A DNA stretch of 64,000 nucleotides from Actinomycetes bacterium. Lineage in GTDB: Bacteria > Actinomycetota > Actinomycetes > Actinomycetales > Actinomycetaceae. Location of the stretch: assembly GCA_023389315.1 (NCBI GenBank), contig JAEWEQ010000009.1:21027-85026 (forward strand), read 5' to 3'. Shown piece by piece: positions 30,689 to 39,413 of this stretch. The position numbers and the translations under genes are program-made. Positions within the stretch are counted from its first letter, which is position 1, and each line of letters starts with the position of its first letter. The notes beneath the pieces are model-generated. The model saw only the letters and a list, made by a program, of their open reading frames with translations. It had not been told where the DNA came from and did not search any database.

Positions 30689-31333
30689 CTACTCCCCCGC
30701 TGTCCCACTGATGATGGATTGGATCTGCTCAAAGCTGAGGACACCGGTGCGCAAGATCTTCGGATCCGCGCCGGTAGCATCGACGATGGTGGATGGGATT
30801 GGCCCATCGGTGGGGCCGCCATCGCAGTACACCGACACGTGTTGCCCGAAATAGGCTTGCGCTTGGGCGCAGGTGGTGGCCGCTGGCTGGCCGGTTAGGT
30901 TGGCTGAGGTCACCGCAAGCGGTCCTGCCAGACTTAGGATTTCTAGGGCTAGGGGGTGGTCGGGCATGCGCACCGCGATGGTGCCGGGCGCATCCCCCAA
31001 GTCGTAGGCGCGAGCTTTTTCGCTGCGGTTAAAAACTAAAGTCAGCCCCCCGGGCCAGCACTGGCGCATCAGGCGCAGGGCCCAGTCCGGAACGTTGGAA
31101 GCCAGTTCGAGGGCGGTTTGCACGCTATCTACCAGCACCGGGGATGGCATGTCCCGTCCTCTTCCCTTGGCGGCAAGCAGTGCCTCCACTGCCGGCGTGG
31201 AAGTGGGGTTAGAGGCAATGCCGTAAACCGTGTCGGTAGGCATCACCAGCAGTTGGTCACCGCCCAGCGCACGCAAAATGGTGGCCTCATCGGCTGCGGA
31301 AAGAGGTGGGCGCAACTGGGTCATAGGGTTCAT
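30689..31333 (-). CDS. tsaC: L-threonylcarbamoyladenylate synthase TsaC/Sua5
   Basis: This enzyme makes threonylcarbamoyl-AMP from threonine, bicarbonate and ATP, for t6A modification of tRNA. The 214-residue protein shows the YrdC-fold signatures MPTDTVYGIASNP, KGRGRDMPSPVLV and LAVTSANLTGQPAATT. It is only the catalytic YrdC domain without the Sua5 C-terminal extension. It lies between prmC (4-bp gap) and wecA (8-bp gap), likely one transcription unit. Confidence 0.94.
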   Translation of the reverse strand: MNPMTQLRPPLSAADEATILRALGGDQLLVMPTDTVYGIASNPTSTPAVEALLAAKGRGRDMPSPVLVDSVQTALELASNVPDWALRLMRQCWPGGLTLVFNRSEKARAYDLGDAPGTIAVRMPDHPLALEILSLAGPLAVTSANLTGQPAATTCAQAQAYFGQHVSVYCDGGPTDGPIPSTIVDATGADPKILRTGVLSFEQIQSIISGTAGE

Positions 31334-31337
31334 TGTC

Positions 31338-32222
31338 TCACGCTCGGGGTATCCAAGCCGACAAAAAGCGCGGACGCTGGTTCAAGTCCAAATGGACCCG
31401 CACGTCCTCGTAACCAAGCTGGCGCAACCCCGCTACCAATGCCGGCCCCTGAGTTTCGTCGTGTTCCATCAGGAAGGCACCGGTGGGACGCAGGTAGCGG
31501 CGGGCCGCGCGGGCGATGGCCAGTGGGATTTCGGTACCATCTGCTCCCCCGCCCCACAGCGCCAGGTCCGGGTCGGCGCCGGCTTCAGCATCCAACTGGC
31601 GCGCGGGCACGTAGGGCGGATTCGATACCACCAGGGAGAATCCGTCCTCGAAACTGGGGGGCAAAGCGGTGGCGTCGCCGTGGGTGAAATTCACTGCCAA
31701 CTGCAGCCGCGCGGCGTTGCGTCGCGCCGACGCGACAGCCACCTCGGATATTTCCACCGCTTCCACCTGTGCTAATTGCTCCGGGCCGAGTCGGTGTCGC
31801 AGTGCTAGAGCGATGGCGCCCGAACCACTACACAGGTCCAGCACTCGTACCGGCTGCGGGAGGGCGTGAGTGTCGCCGGTAGCGGCGGTGATAATGTCGC
31901 AGGCGGCTTCTACCAATAGCTCGGTTTCGGGGCGGGTGCAGAACACTCCTGGCAGGGCTTCCAGCTCCAGGCCACAAAAATATTGTTTCCCGAGGACGTG
32001 CTGCAGGGGTTCTCGCCCCGCCCGGCGCGCCACCATCGCTTCCAAGTCCTGCAACTCAGCGTCGGTGAAGCTCTCCACCAGGTACAGGGGCTTGCCGACC
32101 ACTTCCTGGATCAGGGCAGTAAGGTCCGCGGCCGGGCTGGGCACTTGGGCGTGGGTTAGGCACTCATGCCAGCGCGCCCAGTGGTGAGCGCGGGTGCGGT
32201 CGGCGCGATGGTGGCCGGTCAC
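31338..32222 (-). CDS. prmC: Peptide chain release factor N5-glutamine methyltransferase PrmC
   Basis: PrmC methylates the GGQ glutamine of release factors. The 294-residue protein has the SAM-binding [15 protein letters not shown] and the catalytic VVSNPPYVP, after an N-terminal helical domain. It overlaps its substrate gene prfA by 4 bases, a common arrangement. Three octamer copies fall inside (31403, 31643, 31991), unusually dense for one gene. Confidence 0.95.
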   Translation of the reverse strand: MTGHHRADRTRAHHWARWHECLTHAQVPSPAADLTALIQEVVGKPLYLVESFTDAELQDLEAMVARRAGREPLQHVLGKQYFCGLELEALPGVFCTRPETELLVEAACDIITAATGDTHALPQPVRVLDLCSGSGAIALALRHRLGPEQLAQVEAVEISEVAVASARRNAARLQLAVNFTHGDATALPPSFEDGFSLVVSNPPYVPARQLDAEAGADPDLALWGGGADGTEIPLAIARAARRYLRPTGAFLMEHDETQGPALVAGLRQLGYEDVRVHLDLNQRPRFLSAWIPRA

Positions 32223-33322
32223 TGTTCCTGGCCGGCGGCATCCATCCGGGCTTGCTCATCCATAGCGATGCAGGATTCAATCACCGCGTCCAGCTCGCCT
32301 TCTAGCACCGTGGAAAGGTTGTAGGCCTTGTATCCAGTGCGGTGGTCAGCGATGCGGTTTTCCGGGAAGTTGTAGGTGCGGATACGTTCGGAGCGGTCCA
32401 CCGTGCGCACCTGGGAGGCGCGCACGGCGGCGGCTTCGGCTTCGCGTTCTTCCCGGGCTTGTTGCACCAGGCGGGCGCGCAGCACTCGCATCGCAGCTTC
32501 CTTGTTTTGCAGCTGTGATTTTTCGTTCTGCATGGACACCACGATGCCGGTGGGCAGGTGGGTGATGCGCACCGCCGAGTCGGTGGTGTTAACTGACTGA
32601 CCGCCCGGGCCGGAGGAGCGGAAGACATCAATGCGCAAGTCGTTTTGGTCGATGGTGATCTCATCGCAGTCATCGTCGACCTCCGGGACCACCAGTACCC
32701 CGGCGGCGGAAGTGTGGACTCGTCCTTGGGATTCGGTGACCGGCACGCGCTGGACCCGGTGGACACCGCCCTCGAACTTCAAATGCGCCCACACCCCGTC
32801 TTCGGGAGCAACGTCACCTTTGGAAGCCACCGACAGGGAGATTTCTTTCAAGCCACCCAGACCGGTGGGGGTGGAGGAAAGCTCCTTCACCTTCCACCCC
32901 TTGGTTTCGGCGTAGCGGGTGTACATACGCGCCAGGTCAGCGGCGAAGAGGGCGGATTCCTCCCCGCCCTCGCCGGCCTTGATTTCCAAGATGACGTCGT
33001 CGGCGTCAGCGGGGTCACGCGGGATCAGGATGCGCACGAGTTTTTCGTGGGTGGATTCCACCAGTTCTTCTAACTGCGGGATTTCGGCGGCAAAGCTGGC
33101 GTCCTCGGCTGCCATTTCGCGGGCTGCTTCCAGGTCTTCCAACGCTCCGGTGAAGCTATCGACCGCAGTTTTAATGGAACCGAGCTGAGAGAAACGTTTG
33201 GCGAGTTTGCGGGAGGCAGTGCGGTCGGCGAGTACTTCGGGGTCGGCCAGTTGGCGTTCGATCTCGGCGTATTCATCGAGCATCGGTTTGACGGCGTTTA
33301 ATTCGTGGCTGTAGTCGCTCAC
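32219..33322 (-). CDS. prfA: Peptide chain release factor 1
   Basis: RF1 ends translation at UAA and UAG. The 367-residue protein shows the codon-recognition PVT tripeptide (194-196), the GGQ motif in [17 protein letters not shown] (240-242) and the [14 protein letters not shown] element near residue 118. The start is GTG 33322. Its upstream region contains the 17-bp minisatellite shared with the divergent DUF1684 gene, so repeat-number changes could affect its transcription. Confidence 0.96.
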   Translation of the reverse strand: MSDYSHELNAVKPMLDEYAEIERQLADPEVLADRTASRKLAKRFSQLGSIKTAVDSFTGALEDLEAAREMAAEDASFAAEIPQLEELVESTHEKLVRILIPRDPADADDVILEIKAGEGGEESALFAADLARMYTRYAETKGWKVKELSSTPTGLGGLKEISLSVASKGDVAPEDGVWAHLKFEGGVHRVQRVPVTESQGRVHTSAAGVLVVPEVDDDCDEITIDQNDLRIDVFRSSGPGGQSVNTTDSAVRITHLPTGIVVSMQNEKSQLQNKEAAMRVLRARLVQQAREEREAEAAAVRASQVRTVDRSERIRTYNFPENRIADHRTGYKAYNLSTVLEGELDAVIESCIAMDEQARMDAAGQEQ

Positions 33323-33446
33323 AGTTGGTTAGCCTCTCGCGGTTGGTGGCAGGGCGCGGATTTCTGGGTGCGCCGCTGCTTCCCATTGTGCCAGAGCTTA
33401 ACCCTGGCCTCCAACGCCGAGCCCGGCGCGCGGGTGCAGCGGGGTG

Positions 33447-33555
33447 TTCGGGGTGCGGGGGTTCGGGCGGTGGCGGGGTTCGGGCGGTGGCGGGGTTCGG
33501 GCGGTGGCGAGGTTCGGACGGTGGCGAGGTTCGGGCGGTGGTCGGGTTCGGGCGG
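33447..33555. repeat. 17-bp GC-rich minisatellite, about 6 units
   Basis: The unit is TTCGGGCGGTGGCGGGG. Full units start at 33462, 33479, 33496, 33513 and 33530, a partial one lies at 33547-33555, and a degenerate 15-base unit precedes at 33447. Units 1 and 2 are identical; later ones differ by one to three bases. Because 17 is not a multiple of three, the array is not a protein repeat. It fills about a third of the 296-bp gap between divergent prfA and the DUF1684 gene. Confidence 0.93.
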
Positions 33556-33618
33556 CGCCCAGTTCCAGGCAGCGGGGTTGCCCGCGCAAGCGGAGCTTGA
33601 ATCTTTTAAAGTTAGGGC

Positions 33619-34485
33619 ATGGACAACAAGATGAATTTCGCCGGAACCACCGGCCCAGAAGCTACCGAAAACTGGCAGCAATGGCGCCGCCAAACTGATG
33701 AAGATCTCAAAGCCCCCTTCGGGTGGCTCACCCTCTCCGCCCTCACCTGGCTGGAACAGACTCCGCACCCGATTGCGGATTTCCCCGGTAACTGGAGTTA
33801 CCGCGACGGGGCGGTGGAAGGTGACTTCTCGAAGGTGGACGGCGTGGAGGTAGTGCAAAGCGCCGAAGCTGACTCAGATACCGAACCCCCGCTGGCGGAC
33901 GCTCCGCGTACCGCGCAGTTCTCCCCCGCGGACGCGCCGCTGTTCCAATACCAGCAAGCCCGTGCGGAAGTCGCCAAGCGCGGCGAGGGCGTTTGTGTGC
34001 GCATCCGTCACGCAGATTCCGACCTGCGCCGGTCTTTCACCGGGGTGCCAGCTTGGGATTGGGACGAAAAGTGGGTCGTCAAAGCCCGTTTCGAGCCTTA
34101 CCCGCAGGTAGTGGTGCGCGATATATTCACCGCCTGGGAAGGTTTAATCAACACCATGGAGTTTTGCGGCGACGTAGTCTTCACCCTGGGTCAGAGCCAG
34201 CTGCGTTGGGCGGTCTCGGGCGCGTCCACTGAAAATGCGCGGGTGATTTTCTCTGACGCCGCCGGCAAAGACGACGCCTCCCCGTGGCGCACCGCGCCGG
34301 TGGTTTTCGACTCCGACGAGGACGGGGCGAACAGTTGCGTAATTGACTTCAACTACGCCCAAAACTTCCCCGCCCACTACAGTGCCTGGGCCACCTGCCC
34401 GCGCCCGGTGGCGGAAAATCACACTGAAGAGCGCATCGAGGCGGGCCAGCAACGTCCTCGTGAAACCGAATCTCACTGGCTATGA
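33619..34485 (+). CDS. DUF1684 family protein
   Basis: The 288-residue protein ends with the hallmark of DUF1684: an Asp/Phe/Asn metal-like segment, IDFNYAQNFPAHYSAWATCP, then AENHTEERIEAGQQ. The N-terminal part has NWQQWRRQTDEDLKAPFGWL, also typical. Function of the family is unknown. The only + strand gene between nucS and kgd, it occupies the place between rho and prfA that holds rpmE in mycobacteria. No ribosome site is visible before ATG 33619, but TAAAGT lies 7 bases upstream, so a leaderless transcript is plausible. Octamers at 34317 and 34453 lie in its 3' half. Confidence 0.82.
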   Translation: MDNKMNFAGTTGPEATENWQQWRRQTDEDLKAPFGWLTLSALTWLEQTPHPIADFPGNWSYRDGAVEGDFSKVDGVEVVQSAEADSDTEPPLADAPRTAQFSPADAPLFQYQQARAEVAKRGEGVCVRIRHADSDLRRSFTGVPAWDWDEKWVVKARFEPYPQVVVRDIFTAWEGLINTMEFCGDVVFTLGQSQLRWAVSGASTENARVIFSDAAGKDDASPWRTAPVVFDSDEDGANSCVIDFNYAQNFPAHYSAWATCPRPVAENHTEERIEAGQQRPRETESHWL

Positions 34486-34526
34486 GCTGGTAAATCTGTA
34501 CCACCACAGCGCGCTAGATTCCCCCA

Positions 34527-34534
34527 CGAGGACG
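34527..34534 (+). repeat. CGAGGACG octamer, non-coding copy
   Basis: Form ACGAGGACGG, 42 bp after the DUF1684 stop and 27 bp before the shared terminator stem. A facing CGTCCTCG copy lies at 34453-34460, inside the last codons of the DUF1684 gene. Confidence 0.7.
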
Positions 34535-34560
34535 GCAGCTGCCACCGCGACGAGCGAAAC

Positions 34561-34591
34561 TGGCGGGGTGAGGAAGACCCTCACCCCGCCA
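34561..34591. terminator. Bidirectional terminator between DUF1684 gene and rho
   Basis: A perfect 13-bp stem pairs TGGCGGGGTGAGG (34561-34573) with CCTCACCCCGCCA (34579-34591) around a 5-nt loop. On the + side AATTTC follows; on the - side CAGTTTCG. It serves two convergent genes. Confidence 0.8.
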
Positions 34592-34629
34592 ATTTCTAAC
34601 GTTGACCAGCCAGTGCGGCTGGCATTGCG

Positions 34630-36558
34630 CTAGTCGTTTTCCTTCGGCGTGGTCTTTGCCACCGTCATTAAGAACTCGGCGTTGGAGCCGGTGTCCTTCA
34701 AACGATCCAGCATAAGTTCCAGGGCCTGCTGCTGTTCCAGGTTGCCCAGCACGCGGCGCAAGCGCCACATAATCGCCAGCTCTTCCTTCTTGAACAGCAT
34801 CTCTTCGCGGCGGGTACCCGAAGCGTTGACATCCACCGCCGGGAAGATGCGTCGGTCTGCCAACTGGCGCGAAAGGCGCAGTTCCATGTTGCCGGTTCCC
34901 TTGAACTCTTCGAAGATCACTTCGTCCATCTTCGAACCGGTTTCCACCAGAGCGGAAGCAATGATGGTGAGGGACCCGCCGTCCTCGATATTGCGGGCCG
35001 CACCGAAGAACTTCTTCGGCGGGTAAAGCGCGGAAGCGTCCACACCACCGGAAAGAATACGACCCGAAGCGGGAGCCGCCAGGTTGTAAGCACGACCCAA
35101 ACGGGTAATGGAGTCCAGCAACACCACCACGTCCTGGCCCAGCTCCACCAGGCGCTTAGCGCGTTCGATCGCCAGCTCCGCCACCGTGGTGTGATCCGAA
35201 GCGGGACGGTCGAAGGTGGAGGCAATGACCTCGCCCTTCACCGTGCGCTGCATGTCGGTTACTTCTTCAGGACGTTCATCCACCAACACCACCATCAGGT
35301 GGACTTCTGGGTTGTTTTGCGAAATCGCGTTCGCGATCTGCTGCATGATGATGGTCTTACCAGCCTTGGGCGGGGAGACAATCAAACCACGCTGCCCCTT
35401 CCCAATGGGAGAGACCAAGTCGATGATACGCGGGGTGATGGCCTTCGGGGTGGTCTCCAAGCGCAGCTGTTCGGTGGGATACAGCGGGGTGAGCTTGGAA
35501 AACTCCCGGCGTGCCAATGCCTGTTCGGTGGTGAGACCGTTAACTGAATCAAGGCGCACCAAAGCGTTGTACTTTTGGCGCTGACGTTCACCCTCACGCG
35601 GCTGGCGCACCGCGCCCACTACCGCGTCACCGGGACGCAGTCCCCAGCGGCGCACGTTCCCCAGCGTGACGTACACGTCGTTGGGGCCGGGCAGGTAGCC
35701 AGAAGTGCGCACGAAGGCGTGGTTCTCCTGGACTTCCAGGATGCCGCCGATGGGGATTAAGACGTCGTCTTCTTGCAGCTCGGTTTCGCGTTCTTCGCGC
35801 CCATTGCGACGCTTATTGCGCTCGCGGCCGCGGCGGCGGCGTCCACCGCGTTCGTCGCGGTCCTCACGCTCACGCTGATTGCGGGTGGAGCGGCGACGCG
35901 AAGCGCGATCATCGTCCTCGCTGTCATTGTCAGCCGATGGCAGTTTGATGTCATCAAGGGTTTCCGCCGGGTGCCGGTCGGTCTCCCCCTCGTGGCGACG
36001 ATGCGCAGGAGCGTCGGTGTCCGCCTGGGACTTGCGCATCTGACCCAGTTCTGCGCTGAGGTCAACGCGACGCTGGTCGGGGGTACCTTGACCCAGTGAG
36101 GCGCCGCGGCGGCGGCGCTTGCGCGCTTGATCGCCGTCGTCTTCCCCACCCTCGGAGTTCGTATCGACCGCATCGACGCGCGGCTTGTCCAGTTTCACAG
36201 CCGCCTGCTGTTCACTATCACGCTGGGAGCGCTGGGTGGTGTCGGTGCTGTCCATGGTGGCAGCGCGGCGGGGACGACGCCCGCGTGAGCTTTTCTCAGC
36301 TAAGGCGGCAGCGTCCCGGGCAGCCGGGGCCGCCGTGGTTTCTTTGGAGTTAGCCCCTTCTTGCGGCTTCTGGGTTCCTGCGCCACCGGTGCGGGCATCC
36401 CGGATGAGGGCGATCAGCTCTGGCCGGCGCATCTTCGCGTTAGCTGCGAGCCCCATCTGATCCGCGAGTTCTTGCAGTTCCGCAAGTCGCAGGGTAGATA
36501 GGGGGCGCTTTTTGGGGGTATTGGTTTCGCTCAAGGAGTTTTCCTCACTCGGTAACAT
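34630..36558 (-). CDS. rho: Transcription termination factor Rho
   Basis: Rho is the hexameric RNA-dependent ATPase that ends many transcripts. The 642-residue protein has the N-terminal [18 protein letters not shown] helix domain, then an insertion of about 200 residues rich in Arg, Glu and Asp ([17 protein letters not shown]), typical of high-G+C actinobacterial Rho. The RNA-binding fold, the P-loop [14 protein letters not shown] near residue 395 and [15 protein letters not shown] follow. ATG 36558 is shown; a TTG at 36537 (LSETNTP) has GAGGA upstream and could be the real start. Two octamers lie within (34980, 35913), one in the disordered part. Confidence 0.96.
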   Translation of the reverse strand: MLPSEENSLSETNTPKKRPLSTLRLAELQELADQMGLAANAKMRRPELIALIRDARTGGAGTQKPQEGANSKETTAAPAARDAAALAEKSSRGRRPRRAATMDSTDTTQRSQRDSEQQAAVKLDKPRVDAVDTNSEGGEDDGDQARKRRRRGASLGQGTPDQRRVDLSAELGQMRKSQADTDAPAHRRHEGETDRHPAETLDDIKLPSADNDSEDDDRASRRRSTRNQREREDRDERGGRRRRGRERNKRRNGREERETELQEDDVLIPIGGILEVQENHAFVRTSGYLPGPNDVYVTLGNVRRWGLRPGDAVVGAVRQPREGERQRQKYNALVRLDSVNGLTTEQALARREFSKLTPLYPTEQLRLETTPKAITPRIIDLVSPIGKGQRGLIVSPPKAGKTIIMQQIANAISQNNPEVHLMVVLVDERPEEVTDMQRTVKGEVIASTFDRPASDHTTVAELAIERAKRLVELGQDVVVLLDSITRLGRAYNLAAPASGRILSGGVDASALYPPKKFFGAARNIEDGGSLTIIASALVETGSKMDEVIFEEFKGTGNMELRLSRQLADRRIFPAVDVNASGTRREEMLFKKEELAIMWRLRRVLGNLEQQQALELMLDRLKDTGSNAEFLMTVAKTTPKEND

Positions 36559-36893
36559 GCCAAGGTTTTTGACATATGAAAACCGTGACCATATTAGGTA
36601 CGGGGATGTTTTTCATGGTTTCGAACGATCGAGTTGTGTTCGCCATTTCGCCCCCAAAAGGGGAAGGCTTGAACACCTCATGAAAACTTAGATACCAACC
36701 GGAGCTGGCATTGGTTCTTTTCGAACCCTCGCAGTGAGTATAACACTACTGGGCAATCCACTTACAAGCGAAAAGCCGCCAGATCTGAGTTTCCCACGGT
36801 CAAATACTTCACAGTCACGCAAATACTTCACAGTCACGCCACCTGCCCGTGTATCACCTACCGACGCAGTTACTGCCAGTAGCGACCAACATC
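36559..36893 (-). promoter_or_regulatory. Long rho upstream region
   Basis: This 335-bp gene-free stretch between thrB and rho probably contains the rho promoter and a leader RNA; Rho genes are often autoregulated through such leaders. Visible elements are a small CCCCC-AAAA-GGGG hairpin near 36651-36663 and a perfect tandem duplication at 36801-36838. A short + strand frame here (36734-36934) is not protein-like. No riboswitch is recognised. Confidence 0.45.
36801..36838. repeat. Perfect 19-bp tandem duplication in rho leader
   Basis: The unit CAAATACTTCACAGTCACG occurs twice without mismatch (36801-36819 and 36820-36838). It is A+T-richer than the surroundings and lies about 240 bp upstream of rho and just below the thrB stop. 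Confidence 0.9.
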
Positions 36894-38039
36894 TCAGTCG
36901 ATTGTCTGCCCCAGGCGGCTCACCCGCAGCTTAGCGCCACTACTTTCCAACGGCAGGCGCTCCACCTGCCACCCAGCGGCGCGGGCTTCTTCCACCAGCG
37001 CTAACGGCAGCGCATCCAGTACCAGTACCGAGGGGCCCGCCCCCGAAATCACTGCCGGATACCCCTGGTCGCGCAGCAGGTCCACCAGCGCCATAGTCGC
37101 TGGCATAACCGGGCGTCGGTAGTCTTGGTGTAAAGCATCCGCCGTGGCATCCATCAGGTGCGCACGCGGGGCGACGCCGGCCAAGATCAGCGCCAGCAAG
37201 CTAGCGCGCGCCACGTTGAAAGCGGCTTCTTCGTGGGGTACTTCCATCGGTAGGGCCCGCCGGGCTTGCTCGGTGGAGACCCGGAACTTCGGGACCAACA
37301 CGGTGCAGGCAAGGCCATCAGCAGTTCCCAAACGCGCCACCCGGGCTACCTGGTCGTGCTGGGGCCCCTGATCAAATACCTCCCTGGCACCAGTTCGAGA
37401 CAGTGCGAGGGCGCAGTGACGGTCGGCAATGAAACTACTGATCTCAGATTCGCCAGTCTGGGCGGGACCTTGCGTGAGGGGCTCTTCCTCTTCGCAGTCT
37501 TCCTGCGGTCCCCCACTACCAGCGTCACCGCAGCTATCTGGGCCGACACCGTCCTCGCCACTTCCGGGGCGCGGCGCGCTTCCCATCCACGCCAGGGTGA
37601 CGCCACCAAAGATCGCTGGCGCCACGTTATCAGGGTGGCCTTCCATCTCGGTTGCCAACTGCAGTACGTCCGCGTCTGTCAAGCATTGCGGGCCCACCAG
37701 TCCGCGGGCCAGCTGAATGCCCGCCACGATCGCGGCCGCTGATGAGCCCAATCCGGACCCATGGGGGATACGGTTCACGCAGCTAATATGCAACCCCACT
37801 TGGGAAGTTCCCAGTACGTCTAAAGTGTGGTGGGCAGCGGCCGCTACCAGGTTGTTTGACCCAGTGGGGACCTCCCCCGCTCCCACGCCGGTAACTTCCA
37901 CGCGGGTGGGGCCGGTAGTGGCCCACAGGTCAGCGGTGTCACGCAAACCCAACGCCAAGCCCATGCAGTCGTAGCCGGGTCCAAGGTTGGCACTGGTAGC
38001 TGGTACCGTTACGCGGACGTGATCATTTACCAGCCGCAT
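36894..38039 (-). CDS. thrB: Homoserine kinase with acidic insertion
   Basis: ThrB phosphorylates L-homoserine for threonine synthesis (GHMP kinase family). The 381-residue protein has the N-terminal VPATSANLGPGYDCMG and the ATP-binding PHGSGLGSSAAAIVAG (92-104). It is about 60 residues longer than usual because of an insertion at residues ~148-200, rich in Gly, Glu and Pro (GSGEDGVGPDSCGDAGSG), between LAWMG and the conserved core. That insertion encodes an octamer (37550). It follows hom by 4 bases. thrC, normally between or beside them, is absent. Confidence 0.93.
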   Translation of the reverse strand: MRLVNDHVRVTVPATSANLGPGYDCMGLALGLRDTADLWATTGPTRVEVTGVGAGEVPTGSNNLVAAAAHHTLDVLGTSQVGLHISCVNRIPHGSGLGSSAAAIVAGIQLARGLVGPQCLTDADVLQLATEMEGHPDNVAPAIFGGVTLAWMGSAPRPGSGEDGVGPDSCGDAGSGGPQEDCEEEEPLTQGPAQTGESEISSFIADRHCALALSRTGAREVFDQGPQHDQVARVARLGTADGLACTVLVPKFRVSTEQARRALPMEVPHEEAAFNVARASLLALILAGVAPRAHLMDATADALHQDYRRPVMPATMALVDLLRDQGYPAVISGAGPSVLVLDALPLALVEEARAAGWQVERLPLESSGAKLRVSRLGQTID

Positions 38040-38043
38040 TCAT

Positions 38044-39336
38044 CTACCCTTCGATTCGCAGCACTGATTCAATCCCGAGCACTTGCTCGCTTTCACGCAG
38101 CGCTGCAATGGTAGCTTGCACCTCACCTTGCAAGGCTTCGTGTGTGGTTACCACAATATCGACTTGGGACGGTGCGCCGTGGTCTTGATGCACCGTTTCC
38201 AAAGAAATCCCATGCGCGGAGAAAATTCCCGCCACCGTCGCCAAGACCCCGGCGGTATCGGGCACCCGGATACGCAAGTAGTAGCGCGTGGGAATGGAGT
38301 TGGGGTCCATCACCGGCAGCTGCGCGTAGCAAGATTCACGCGGCGCGTGGCCGCCGTGGGCGCGGTGAGAGGCAGCCGCCACCAGGTCTGACAAGACCGC
38401 TGAGGCGGTGGGAGCCCCGCCCGCTCCCTGGCCGTAGAACATTAAACGCCCAGCGGCTTCGCCTTCCAAGATCACCGCATTGTAGGCCCCGTTCACGCTG
38501 GCCAACGGGTGGGAGGTGGGCAACATGGCGGGGTACACCTGGGCGCGGATGCGATCGCCCTCGCCGGTGCAAACTCGCTCCGCGATCGCCAGTAACTTAA
38601 TCACCTGTCCGCGGGCGCGCGCGTTCGCGATGTCAGTGGCACTTACCTTGGTGATGCCTTCGACTTCCACCTGCTCAATCGACACGCGTGAGTGGAACGC
38701 CAGGGACGCCATAATGGCGCACTTGGCTGCCGCATCCAGGCCTTCCACGTCCGCCGTGGGATCGGCCTCGGCGAAGCCGGCTTCCTGGGCCTGTGCTAGG
38801 GCTTGGGAGTATTCAGCGCCGGTGGAGGCCATCTGGTCGAGGATGAAGTTAGTGGTGCCGTTGACAATGCCCAACACCTTCATAATGCGGTCCCCGGTGA
38901 GGGATTCTCGCAGTCCATAAACGATTGGCACCGCGCCGGCGACCGCGGCCTCGTAGTACAGGTCCGCTTCGCTCGCTTCCGCCAGTTCGTAGAGTTCCGG
39001 CCCGTGGGTGGCCAGCAGCGCCTTGTTGCCAGTAATCACGGTGGAACCTTGCTGCAGGGCTTGTTTGACGTAGGTGAAGGCCGGTTCGATCCCCCCGATC
39101 AGTTCAATCACAATGTCGGCGCCGGCCATGGCTGCGGCCGCGTCGGTGGTGATCAGCTTCGGGTCGATCTCGACGCTGCGGGGCGCCTGCGGGTTGCGCA
39201 CCACCACGTTCTTCAGTTCCAACGTGGCGCCGGCGCGCGCACCGAGTTCTTCCCCCCGTTCGGTGAGCAGCCGGATCACTTCCGACCCGACGGTACCTGC
39301 CCCCAGGGCGGTGATGCGTACTACTGGTGCCTTCAT
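38044..39336 (-). CDS. hom: Homoserine dehydrogenase
   Basis: Hom reduces aspartate semialdehyde to homoserine, the branch point to threonine and methionine. The protein has 430 residues from MKAPVVRITALG (ATG 39336). The longer frame to 39384 is rejected, since the NAD(P)-binding GAGTVG should be near the N-terminus (12-17). Catalytic-domain motifs are GGIEPAFTYVKQAL, TGNKALLATHG and GTTNFILDQM. The C-terminal ~80 residues (RIRVPDTAGVLATVAGIFSA) form an ACT domain for feedback control by threonine. Confidence 0.95.
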   Translation of the reverse strand: MKAPVVRITALGAGTVGSEVIRLLTERGEELGARAGATLELKNVVVRNPQAPRSVEIDPKLITTDAAAAMAGADIVIELIGGIEPAFTYVKQALQQGSTVITGNKALLATHGPELYELAEASEADLYYEAAVAGAVPIVYGLRESLTGDRIMKVLGIVNGTTNFILDQMASTGAEYSQALAQAQEAGFAEADPTADVEGLDAAAKCAIMASLAFHSRVSIEQVEVEGITKVSATDIANARARGQVIKLLAIAERVCTGEGDRIRAQVYPAMLPTSHPLASVNGAYNAVILEGEAAGRLMFYGQGAGGAPTASAVLSDLVAAASHRAHGGHAPRESCYAQLPVMDPNSIPTRYYLRIRVPDTAGVLATVAGIFSAHGISLETVHQDHGAPSQVDIVVTTHEALQGEVQATIAALRESEQVLGIESVLRIEG

Positions 39337-39413
39337 GGATGGGATCTCTTTCTTAGGTTGTGGAGGGTTGGGATTTGGCTGCAAACTGTGTCTTAGCTGG
39401 TCCGCCGGCTACT

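Noticed and set aside
33305..33634. Frames running through the 17-bp minisatellite
   Set aside because: The period is not a multiple of three, so all three frames stay open only because the unit has no stop; no start signal and no known domain.
36734..36934. 66-codon + strand frame in the rho upstream region
   Set aside because: It overlaps the end of thrB, has no ribosome site, and covers the 19-bp duplication without protein-like composition.
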